The position numbers and the translations under genes were made by a program. Shown piece by piece: positions 11,545 through 21,800 of a DNA stretch of 64,000 bases. The notes beneath the pieces are model-generated. The model was not told the origin of the DNA. It did no database searches and saw only the letters and a list, made by a program, of their open reading frames with translations. Every line of letters starts with the position of its first letter. Position 1 is the stretch's first letter. Source of the stretch: Zonotrichia leucophrys gambelii (Eukaryota > Chordata > Aves > Passeriformes > Passerellidae); NCBI RefSeq assembly GCF_028769735.1, contig NC_088171.1, positions 92,488,912-92,552,911 of the forward strand, given 5' to 3'.

Positions 11545-12680
11545 TAGAATCACAGAATCCTGAACTGGAACGGACACACTGGTACCACTGAACAATGGAC
11601 ACTTCTGGCCCTGCACTGAGCATGCCCAAGAGTCACCCCATGTGCCCCAGAGTGCTGTCTAAACACTTTTTGAACCCTGTCAGGCTGCTGCTGTGACTAC
11701 TTGCATGGAGAGCCTGTTCCAGTGCCCAAGCATGCTCTGGGTGAAGAACCTTTTCCTAATATCCAACCTAAACCTCCTTTGACACAATTCCAAGCCATTC
11801 CCTCGGGTCCTGTCACTGGCAACCACAGAGAAGACATGAGTGTCTGCCCTCGTCCTCTCCTCACAAGGAAGTTGTGACTGCAATGAAGTCTCCCCTCAGT
11901 CTCCTCTTCTCCAGGCTGAACAGACCAAGGGACCTCAGCTGCTCAAGGCCCTTCATCATATTTATAGCCTTCCTCTGGACACTCTCTAATGGCTTAATAT
12001 CCTTCCTATATGGTGGCACCCAGAACAGCCCCCAGCACTGGAGGTGAGGCTGCCCCAGCTCAGAGCAGAGCAGGACAATCCTCTCCCTTTCCCGGCTGGT
12101 GATGCTGTGCCTGATGCCCCCAGGACACACCTGGCCCTCCTGGCTGCCAGGGCAGTGGTGACTCAGGTTCAACTTCCCACTGACCCCTTTCCATGGCACT
12201 GCTCTCCAGCATCTCACTCTCAGTCTGTCCAAGCACTCAGGTGCAGAATCTGACACTTTGCCTCATTAAACCTCACATAGCTGGTGATTGCCCAGGCCCC
12301 TGACTTGTTGAGCTCTCTCCACAGAGCCTCTTTGCCCTAGAGGGAGATAACAGCTCCTCCCAATTTTGTATCATTTGCAAACTTGTTTAGCATCCCTTCC
12401 AGTTGCACATCCAAGTCAATAATGAAGAAATTGAAAATCACAGGGCTGAAGATGGAGCCCTGCAGAGCCCTACTAGTGACAGGTCCCCAGTCTGATGTCA
12501 CCCCATTGTGCCCGACCCATGAGCCAGTCTCTTCCATCACATGACCTGTTTATCCAGTTGTGTGTTGGACATTTTGTCCAGGAGGATATTGAGAGACAGT
12601 ACTGAAAGCTTCACTGAAATCCAAAGAGATTCCATCAACTGATTCCATCACCTGACCTTACTTCTATTGTGCATACATCT
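11545..12680 (-). mobile_element. CR1 LINE fragment, 5'-truncated
   Basis: Read on the minus strand the interval holds decayed pieces of the CR1 ORF2 reverse transcriptase and its C-terminal region. The pieces include LQGSIFSPVIFNFFIIDLDV, NKFANDTKLGG, then LEQLRSLGLFSLEKRRLRGD and RFRLDIRKRFF. It ends near 11545 with the CR1-type tail GGATTCTGTGATTCTAT. Frameshifts and stops separate the pieces, so it is dead. Sequence at 12,690-12,900 may be a further degraded extension. Confidence 0.9.
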
Positions 12681-13264
12681 TGGTTTTTTTCCATTAGCTC
12701 CAAAGGAAGATGCCTGGTAAGCCAAGCCAGCTTTCTACCTCGAGTGCTTGACCTCTGACCTTTTGGAATTGCCAGCCCCTGTGCCCTTAGGAGGTGATGC
12801 TCAAGAAGTGATCAGCACTCATGGACCCCAGCACCTTCACAAGCATTTTCTCACGGGATCTCACCATCTAGCTCCTCCATTTCCTTCACGTTTTACCTCT
12901 CAAAAAATAAACTAAAATAAAAGAAATCTAGGGGCAGCAGCACAAAATTCAGCAAATAGCAAAGAACTCAGTGAGGCACCAGAAACATCCCAATAACATC
13001 AACAATAATTTTTCCATAAAACTGACTGCATACAGAAGAGAATTAATAATGAAAAAATGTTAATAGTTTCCCGATGAAAGCAACAGTTCTGCATAAAGTG
13101 TTAGTAATTATACAGGTGAGAGAAGCAATCCATTACTTCTACAGCAATTCTTAGTAAAGTGTTATGATTCCATTGAATGGGCTAATTCTGCATCAGAGAA
13201 GTTCTGAAATATTAAGAGGGACTTGAAAAGGAAAACTTGTAACATTCCTCAGGTATTTTTCTCA

Positions 13265-13318
13265 TATATATAACAAACAGATTGTATATATAACATATAT
13301 AATATATATAACAAACAG
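13265..13318. repeat. 16-bp direct repeat in a TA-rich tract
   Basis: TATATATAACAAACAG occurs at 13265-13280 and again at 13303-13318, separated by 22 bp of TA-rich sequence. It most likely reflects slippage. Confidence 0.8.
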
Positions 13319-14690
13319 GCTCCTGTCTGGAAGACTTGCTTGATAAAGATCCTCATTAACAAAAAAGTGAGACATAGCCAATAAAAAACCCATGAAATAA
13401 TTAAAAGGTTTGCTTATAAAGTGCTACATAATTGGCAATATCTGTAATATGCATCATATTACTGGAATCAAGTAAATAATTCACTTTTCTTCTTTAAGCT
13501 AACATGTAGAAAAATATTAGACTTCTCAAGTCACTTAAAATGAAGGAACACTCACATGGACACCAAGACCTCTTCAAGGTGTGTGTGAAATTTTATACCA
13601 AGCACAATATTTTGTCATTTTTGCTTAACACAGCAAGAATTACATCACATTTCCACTCAGCAAAACATGAGGTTGTTAAAATTTAAACATGATAGCACAA
13701 TCATGCTATCAAATTTTATTGATACTTTCCAAGTGAAGACTGAGCTTTGAAAAAACATCAAAGATTTTTCAAATGTGAGTTAGTGCACAAGATGTTCGTT
13801 CTACAGATCAAAGAGCACAAGTTCTTAAGGTAGTCATGGCAGAACAGATAAAAGACAAATTTCAATTTCAGACAATAAAAAATACATGACTTGCATGTAT
13901 ATCTACGTGAGTGAGAGTGTTTGCAGCTCATGAAACTGACAGGCCACGAGATCTTTGCAGGGCCACACAAAGTCTGAGTCTGTCAGGCTTTCTTTGAAAC
14001 TAGGCGAGCCCTAACTTGAAAAAGGCTGATGTGAAGGATTTTCTTCTAAATGGCGTTACACCCGTCCCCCTCCTTATACTCGTGTGCATACTGGAAATGT
14101 GACAAACGCAAAGCGCAGCCTTCTGTCATCTTTTTGAGACAGCTCTGCAAGGTCGCAGAGCGTGCACGTATTCTGCAAGGTCCAAAGTTTTACTGGAAGA
14201 GAGCCGAGCCCTGAAGTTCGGGTGTTCTTCATTTTCAGCATTTACAGCTGAGGAAGCGACAGAAAGCGCAAATCTGTGGAAGCGCCAAGGGATAAACATC
14301 AACGATGACGCTCCACGCGAGCAGAAGTTTCCCAACCCGCCCAGCCCCGTCACACACACAGGCTTCCAGCACAAAGTTTCTTCCCAAACTCCGAGGACAC
14401 GAATCCCACACGGAGCACAGTTCCTAAGCTCGCCTTCTCCTGTTCCCCATGCCAAACCCGCGTGTCCAGCCCTGGCTGAAGGCACAAGGCGGGATCCAAA
14501 GGAAACGCGGGCAGCCGCTGGGGGCTGGCACGGAGCGATCCAGAGCGGAAGAGGGTGCGGTGCCCCGGGACAGCCGCGCCACCACGGCGGGAAGGGTTAA
14601 CCCTGCCTCGCCCAGGCCGCCTCCCTCTCGCCTTCCTTCCTCCCCTCCCTTCTCCCCAGCCCGGCGCTGCAGCTGCGCCCCGTAACTCAC

Positions 14691-14840
14691 CTCCACCCCG
14701 CCCTTCTCCTCATCGCGCCGCCGCCTCCAGGCGCCGCCCCGCGGGCAGCCCCGGTGCGCTCTGGGTTCCACGCCTCCTCTCCCGCTCGTTCTCTCTCTGT
14801 CTCCCCTTTCCTTCCTCCTCCTCCGCGCCCTCCCCTTCCC
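14691..14840 (-). other. INVS: predicted INVS non-coding exon 1 (5' end approximate)
   Basis: A strong donor, GGAG|GTGAGT, is seen on the minus strand, with GTGAGT at 14690-14685, inside the CpG island and upstream of INVS exon 2. A non-coding first exon here followed by a 3.5-kb intron is the simplest way to start the INVS transcript. The transcription start is not defined by the sequence; the outer limit of 14840 is a guess constrained by the divergent ERP44 exon 1. This is inference from the donor, the island and head-to-head gene order known in other vertebrates. Confidence 0.55.
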
Positions 14841-14843
14841 GGA

Positions 14844-14862
14844 ACTACGCTTCCCGGCGTGC
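14844..14862 (+). promoter_or_regulatory. ACTAC-N2-TTCCC element (ZNF143/THAP11-like)
   Basis: The sequence ACTACGCTTCCCGGCGTGC resembles the long vertebrate promoter motif ACTACAATTCCCAGAATGC bound by ZNF143/THAP11. The ACTAC, TTCCC and TGC blocks are kept and the bases between them differ, mostly towards CpG. It lies between the two divergent starts. Binding is inferred from sequence only. Confidence 0.5.
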
Positions 14863-15007
14863 CCCGGGAGCGCGCGGCGGAGCGCGGGCCCCGCGGTGGA
14901 ACTTGCCCGGGTGTTTCCTGGCGACGGGGGAAGTGCAGGAGCCGCCGCCGCCGCGGAGAGTGGGAGCCGCGCTTCTCCCCTCCCCGCTCCCGGCCGCCCG
15001 ATCTACC

Positions 15008-15064
15008 ATGAGACCCGCCATCTTCCCGCTCCTGCCTGACCCTGGCTGCCTCCTACTCCTCCTG
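15008..15064 (+). CDS. ERP44: ERP44 exon 1 coding part (signal peptide)
   Basis: It encodes residues 1-19, MRPAIFPLLPDPGCLLLLL, the hydrophobic core of the ER signal peptide, aligned without gaps to the human start. The ATG has A at -3 (ACCATGA). The donor is GTAAAA at 15065. The frame stays open upstream to at least 14555, but homology and the signal peptide place the start here. The 5' UTR begins somewhere in the island between the INVS start and this ATG. Confidence 0.93.
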
Positions 15065-15860
15065 GTAAAAGCCGCCGGCCCCCCGCTGCCCTTCCCTTCC
15101 CTTCCCCGCGCCGGCTCGGGCAGGGCGGCGCTGGGGTGGCCGGCGGGCCCCGCTCGGGGCTCCTCTCTCGCTCCCCTCCCCCGCCCAGCAGGTGCCGGCG
15201 GCCGGCAAGGAGGGAGAGAGGCCGGGAGGGAGGGAGCGGCCCCGGCGGCGGGGCCCGGCGGTGTGGCCGAGGCCGATAGGCTGCGCGCACGGGGTGGGGC
15301 CGCGGCAGGGCCCGGGCCCGGGGCAGTGTCCGGGCGGGCGGCGCGGCCTGGGCCCGGCTCTGGGGGTGCCGGAGGCGGCGGGAACGGCCGTAACGGGGCC
15401 GCCTCTGCAGCCCCCCGAGAGAGGCTGTGGCCGGGGAGGGCGGCCTCCTCTGCCAGGGCGGGAGGACGCGGTGGTCCTCAGCTGCGCCAGGGGAGGTGTA
15501 GGTGGGACGGGAGGAGGAATCTCTCCACAGCAAGGGCCCTTAGACACTGGAGTGGGCTGCCCGCGGAGGTGGTGGAGTCACCGTCCCTGGAGATGTTCAG
15601 GAATGACTGGATGTGGCACTTGGTGCCGTGCTCTAGTTGACACGGTGGTGTTGGGTCATAGGTTGAGCTCGATTATCTCAGAGGCCCTTTCCAGCCTCAT
15701 TGATTCTGTGATCTTTGGTTGACAGACTACAGCATTTTTTTTTCTTAGGCTTTTTTTAGGCTGGCATTACATGCATGACCTAAGCCACCTTCCAGCTTTG
15801 CCAGTACACAAATGCAATCATTGATGTGTGTGTTTTGTGGAGATAACTTGCTTGCCCTAT

Positions 15861-15896
<36 letters not shown>

Positions 15897-18800
15897 AAGA
15901 GGAACCAGTCTGCTGTGGTGATTCATTCTTACTTTTCCAGAGATATATTGGGTCAGATTCTGGACCTCTCATAATATAAGTGACTTGCAGAACTAAGGGG
16001 GACTTGTGTGAATGAAATGAATTTTAGTAGGATTTTTCTCTTAAGATACCAAGGATTTTAGTCTATCTATTTTAAACATGTGGAAGAATAAGATGGGCCA
16101 GAAAAATAAAGAATAATTGGAGGTAATGGTAGATAGAACTCTAGAAGTCCAAGGAAGTATACTGAGTAATATAGCTGCTAATGAATGGATGAACTGGTTA
16201 GGAATGTGAGGACACTTCTGTAATGAACAGTACAAGTATTCATTATCCCTTTGAAATGCGCCCTTCTAGCTGGGTAAGTCTGGGTAAAATAGTATGAACT
16301 TGCTGTCATTTCAGGGTTAGAAAACACATGTCGTTGGTAGGGTTTGAAAAAACACTTCTGAAATGTTTATATATAGATGGCAATAGCATGCTAAAAGACT
16401 TTATGAGAGACTGAAGTTAGGAACCTCATACTTTTCAGTCATCTGTGTATTAAGACAATATTGCTTATGTGCTAGATTGGTTTTCACTATTGTTTTACAT
16501 ACAGACTAATGAGCAAAACCAAGGAGCATGTACTGTTCAAAGACACCATGGAATGTGTCCATTAAATAGACAGCTACAAATTTGAAAAAGTGGGTGGAAG
16601 TCAGTGAGTTTTTCTTTCTTCATGGCACAGTTGATCAATACAAGTTAAATATGCATCAATAAGAATTATGTTTGCCAACAAAAAAGAAAACTAGCAGGAA
16701 ATAGCTGCAACTATTGATCTGCAACTTCTCTGTATTTTGTCTGCTATTTCTTTGTGTATGTGTCATTTAAACCCATTTCTAATGTGGTTTAAAAGAATAG
16801 AATACATAAAACTTTAAGAAGAATATAGTTCATAGGTTTGGTTTTTTTTAAAAAATAAAATTAAATGCAATGTTATCTGTGTAATTATTCAGTGTCATTT
16901 TATCAGCCATGGTCCTGTGTTGTAAGATGCCTAGTTACATGAATCAAGCCAATGAATCATTCTTTTTAGTAGGCTTGTTAAAGGTTTTGGAAAAGTCGTT
17001 CCAAGCAGTCTGGGAGTGTGAGGGGATCCTCTTTCTTCAAAAGGGCTGAAAAAACTTTGCCTTGTTCAAAGAGGCCTCCCCTCACCTGACCGCAGCCTCC
17101 TGTGAAAAAACTTTGTGTGTTGTTTGTTTTCTTGTGATACTCAGTGTCCCTGATGTCCCTGAGATGTATCAGATAAGCTTTGAAGTTCCGGTAACTTTGT
17201 TTTTCTTGTTACCAACTGCCTGGAATACTTAAGACCAGCAGCGCAACTTGGCCTTCTGCTCCTCATCCAAAGGGTGTGCCACCTAACAGAGGCTCTTGGA
17301 GCATGGAATATTTTGTGGATAAGTGAATTTGTTAGTGTTACATCAGGGTTTCATAAGACAGAATACACACTGATATGTAGCTGTGAAAACGACTTGCTAA
17401 GCTGGTCTTGCTTAGTAGTAGCAATGAAGTTACCAGGAATTCTTTTGCAGACTTTTGGATAAGCATATTTCTTTTCCAGATGGGAATTTAATATGCTGCA
17501 AAAAAGAAGAAAAGATACAATGTCAAATCAAAATAAATTCTTTTGTCTAAAGTTTGACAGATCACTACACTTGTAGAGGGCTTTGTGTCTCATATTCTTC
17601 TTCTGTGCTAATATTCTTCTTCCCTGGTGTCACTGAAGTTTGGGTTGACAGGAGGGAGATTGCAGTACAAAGGGATACCTGCAGTCCCAGCAGGTATCTG
17701 GGGGGACTCTGACAACTCTGCCCTTCCAACTTTTCAGCATTGTACTGGGCTGCTGGGAGTTGAGAGGAAACTGGAGCAAGGACAGGGGAGGTGCAGGCTG
17801 GCACGACCCCCCTGCCTCAAGAGCTGAGTGAGGGGTGAGCAGTGCACAGCACAGACTGCAGAGGGTCCTGTACTGCTGCTTGTTTGCAAGACCAGAATAA
17901 GAGATGCACAGAAATGTCATGGGGCCCTTGGAGAGTGAGATGTTTCTGCCTTGTTGGTATGTTTCTTAATACTGGGCAGGACACATCTTTAAGATGAATC
18001 CAAGACAGTGGAATAAATGCTGATGGGAGAGTGGATCATCACATTGTCCCCTAAGGCAAGGTGTGGCTCTCTGGCTTTGCTCCATCATTCTGTACGTTTG
18101 CCTGTAGTTGCAGTCAGATATACTTTGCCTTTAAAGAGAATTCTAGAACAAGACACTGTTGCACATGCTTCTTCTGCATGTGTGTGAGAGGCACCTGTAT
18201 TGCTCAGTGCTTCCCTGGGAGGCTCAGGCACAGTGCCCCTGAGCAAAAGCTGTGACTGGAGGAAACCACCAACGGATAGTGAGGGAAATGAAGAGGGAAG
18301 TTCCTAACTGGAAAAATACTGTAGGGTAATATTTTTGTTTCTTGTTTAACTGTCACTGCATTTCATGTCTTGATAACATGACACCAAGTACCCAAATAAT
18401 GGCAGTAAAATTAAATAAAAATTGTCTTTTAACTTAGTGTTAAATGTGTAGTAGGTTGCCCAAGGAGAAGTTGAACTCTGTAAATTTTATGTCTGGACCA
18501 TATAGCTGTGCATTTGCCTCTCTCTGCATTTGTATTAGAAAACTAAATTTGTAATTGAGACTGCTGCTCAAAATACCATATTCTGAATATGAGCATGAGT
18601 CAGAAATTGTAATTACAGGCAAAATTTAGGCCACTGTGCCTTATACAATGAAATGGGTTCCCTTCAAGGGTAGCACAGGACTTCTGAGTTGTCCATCATC
18701 TGCCATGATTTCTAAATGAAATAGCAGGTAACTGAGGAACATTCCTCTCTGGAGAGGGGAAGCAGGGGAGTCTTGAATTCCTGTGAAGACAGCTTGTATT

Positions 18801-21800
18801 CTTAGTGCTATGCTAGGCAAGTTTCCTGTTTGGAGTGCTCAGGAGTGAAGAGAGGAGAAACTGAACTGTTTCTGGGAACAGAAGACTCGAACAATGCTGG
18901 AAAATGTCTAAATGAGTTATTGATACTAAGATCTCAGAGATTGTGTTACTGGTGGCTGTGATGACACACTCCTTGCATTTTCCTTTGATATCTTTACTGT
19001 TCACTTCCATAATCTGCTTTGGTTTTTGTTTGGTTGGGTTTTTCATGGTTTTTTGGTAGGACAGTTTTCCTAAGCAAGAGACTGGTCCTTTAATTGCTTT
19101 CTCAAGAAAGCAGCATTACTATGTGGTTTAATCAAACCTACTTCATTTGAAAGACTTTACGATTATATGCTGCTTTCAGGAGAACCAATTTTTCACCTTG
19201 CAGACTCTTTTATAAGCCTCACTTGTATAGCTTCCAGATATTGTTTGCTTAAGGGGAGGGAATTGTCTCATGCATAAGGCAAGTGTACAAAAATGTATGC
19301 TGTAAATTTTATACCAGACCTTCTTCAGAACCTCTTCAGGAGAGTCTAGAGATAATTCAAAACCAAGTGCTTTAATAATGCTTTAAGTGGGTTTGGATGC
19401 ATTAGCAGCAACTCGTTCATTATTCCCCCCACCCCATTTGAGAGTGAGTTCTCTCGTGGTTTAGAGGAGGAAACAAAGCAACATTTGGGGAGTAAGCAGA
19501 AGCAATACAGGGTGCAGAGATCAGAGCCTAGAGAATATTCTTCCAAAACTCCAAACTGGAGAAAGCTCCTGGAGAAGCGTGTTGTAGAGAATTAGGAAAA
19601 GAGGTGAGATCACATTTCCTTTTGAGTGTTCTGCCTTTACTCTTCTTTTCTCCTTGACATGTCTTCCTTTATCAGGAGCATCCTAACCATAGGTAGAAAC
19701 ACATGCAATTTTCTTTTGCAACACTTTTAGTAATGTCAAGTGCTCATATTGTCTAGTTAAAAAAAGTTCATAGATAAGATTTTAGAAGTTTGAATAGCTT
19801 TAATTTTATTTTCAAATTCATTGTCTCTCAGGTATTTCTTTTTACATTGTTAAGAGTTATTCTGCAAAGTTACTGCTATACTATAACACTATCTCAGAAT
19901 GTTTTTTTCACTGCTGGTTGAGGATGCTCTGTTTTTCCAAGCCAGCTGTAGCACTGTTTCCACACTTTAGTAAAAGTGCCTTGCAAAAAGCAACAAGGCA
20001 TATTGGAAGAGAATTCTATAATTTTTCCTATTTTTATATATGCTACTACTGAGAAACTGACTACCCTGGTAGTACATCCTTTATAGCTAAGAGCCATTCA
20101 TGTCATTAAAACATGTGCAAAGTTCCAGTACTGTGTCTTCCAGAAAAGCACACGTGACTTGGAGCTTCTTCTAGTGAAGAAAGTGAGAGAACCAAAACCT
20201 GGAAGCTCCTTCACATGCCTGCACATAGACCTTTAATGGTAGTGATCCACAAGATCTGCTCTATGGGTGCTGATAGGACATAAAATGTTTTCTACAGTGG
20301 CACTAAGCAAAATGCAAAGTGCAGTGCTCTGTGCCTTAAACCATGTAGTGGTTGGAATGGTGAAAGCCTTGAGGATGCACACGGTTACCTGAAGGCAGGT
20401 GCTCTGGGCATACTTTCAGCAAATAACTGGTAATCATAGATGCAGCACAAGGCTTCTGCTGAACACAGTAAATCTGCTTTTCATCTGTTGTTGTTGTGGT
20501 AAATGTTCTAGGTTTCTTCCCTCCCTTGTTTCTTGATCTATGTTTGGCTTTGGCAAGAAAGCTTTGATGGAGAGGAGTATTAAGAGTCTCACTGTGTTTA
20601 CCTGCTAGGATCAAGTTGTAGAGCTCTGTTTTTTTGGTTTTTTTTTTTGATTGCCACTAGAAGTTTGATCATTTAAATTTAAAGGACTTCTTAAAGTCAT
20701 CTTACTCATATTACTCATAATACTGATATTACTCCCTGCTCAGTGCAAGACTAACTTGGATGGAATTGCTCAGGTTTTTTTTCCAATTGTCTTACAGAAC
20801 TCCAAGGACGGAAGTTCTGCAACTTCTCTGGTCGCCTGATTTGGTGTTGAATCAAAGCTTTGTTGCAAGTTTTCTTTGAAAAGTCTGTCTGAAGGTGTGG
20901 ATTGTCTGTTGTCTGTTGTCCTGTCACTGCATCTTTGGGAAGAGTCTGGCTCTGCCTTCTCTATAACCTCTGATTAGGTCGCTGGTAGCAACAGTAATAA
21001 CTTTTCCTTAAGGGTGAACAAATGCAGCTGTCTCAGCCTCTCCTTGTATACCCTGGTCTCCCGTCACTACTCACCTTCACAGCCATCTGCTGGGCTTCAT
21101 TTCCATATGTTAATGTCTTGTACAGGTGGTCCCAAAGCTGGGCAGAGTCCTCCAGATGTGCTCACACAAGTGCCAGATGAGAGGAAAGAATCACTTCCTG
21201 TGGTCTTCTGGCTACACTTTTGCTAACACAGCCCAGTGTGTGGTTGTCTCTGCTTCAAGGTCATGCTTCCTACTCCTGTTCAACTTGCTCCCCAAGACCT
21301 TTTCTGCAAAGCTGTTATCCATCTGGTTGGCTCCCAGCCTGTTATTCCAACAGAGATACCGGACTTTGCCTTTGTGGAACTTTGCAAGGTTTCTATCAGG
21401 CCACTTCTCCAGCCATTTGAGGTATCTCTGAATAGCAGATACTCCCTGGAGCTTGTAAAGCACTTCACCCAGTTCCTGTATCCTTGGGGAATTGCTGAGG
21501 AGGTGCTCTGTTCCATCTTTCTGGTCATTCCTACAGACAAATCTCAAACCCAGTGTTGCTCTGGAGAAACTTCCTTAGCGGCCACTTGGACATGGTATCT
21601 TTGGTTACAGCCCTTTGAGCTCAGCACTTCAGCTGCTGTGTCACTCATTTTATAGTTCACTTATTCAGTGCATGCATCAACAATTTAGGTCTAAGGATCC
21701 TTTGAGGTGCTATGTAAGAAGCTTCCTAAAGTCAAAGCAAACAACATCCAGTACTCTTTCCTTGTTTACAGAGCTAAATGTCTTGCCACAGAAAACAGAT

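Larger units (their letters stand above)
11178..14690 (-). other. INVS: INVS intron 1
   Basis: It lies between the predicted non-coding exon 1 and exon 2. It contains a truncated CR1 (about 11545-12680), a 16-bp direct repeat (13265-13318), and a short inverted repeat (13690-13711). Composition becomes GC-rich from about 14,420 as it enters the island. Confidence 0.65.
14450..15480. promoter_or_regulatory. CpG-island bidirectional promoter shared by INVS and ERP44
   Basis: Base composition changes sharply to very high GC with many CpG dinucleotides, while both flanks are AT-rich. The predicted INVS exon 1 donor (minus, 14690) and the ERP44 start codon (plus, 15008) are only about 320 bp apart, so the two transcription starts must lie between them. 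No TATA box is evident. Within it are a ZNF143/THAP11-like ACTAC...TTCCC element (14844-14862) and an RFX X-box-like sequence (14913-14925). The head-to-head arrangement matches the human locus, where the two genes also start within a few hundred bases. Confidence 0.85.

Noticed and set aside
11861..12256. A 131-codon minus-strand ORF
   Set aside because: It is a decayed piece of the CR1 ORF2 (LGLFSLEKRRLRGD signature), not a host gene.
14281..14320. A TGACG...CCACG stretch as an ER-stress response element for ERP44
   Set aside because: The spacing and bases do not fit ERSE (CCAAT-N9-CCACG), ERSE-II or UPRE, and it lies on the INVS side of the island.
15003..15547. Overlapping 164- to 176-codon minus-strand frames in the CpG island
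   Set aside because: They are Pro/Arg/Gly-rich low-complexity translations typical of GC-rich DNA, opposite ERP44 exon 1 and intron 1, with no domain.
14555..15640. A 361-codon open frame spanning the CpG island and including the ERP44 start
   Set aside because: Its length comes from GC-rich composition with few stops and from reading into intron 1 and the CR1. Only 15008-15064 is coding, as shown by the signal peptide, the donor and homology.
16980..17300. Possible additional LTR in ERP44 intron 1
   Set aside because: The sequence has a mixed, retroelement-like texture and a repeated GAAAAAACTTTG, but I found no terminal TG...CA pair, target duplication or poly(A) region.
21212..21655. Overlapping ORFs of 101-139 codons on both strands
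   Set aside because: They fall in the antisense CR1; the minus-strand frame matches CR1 reverse transcriptase and the plus-strand frames are its shadows.
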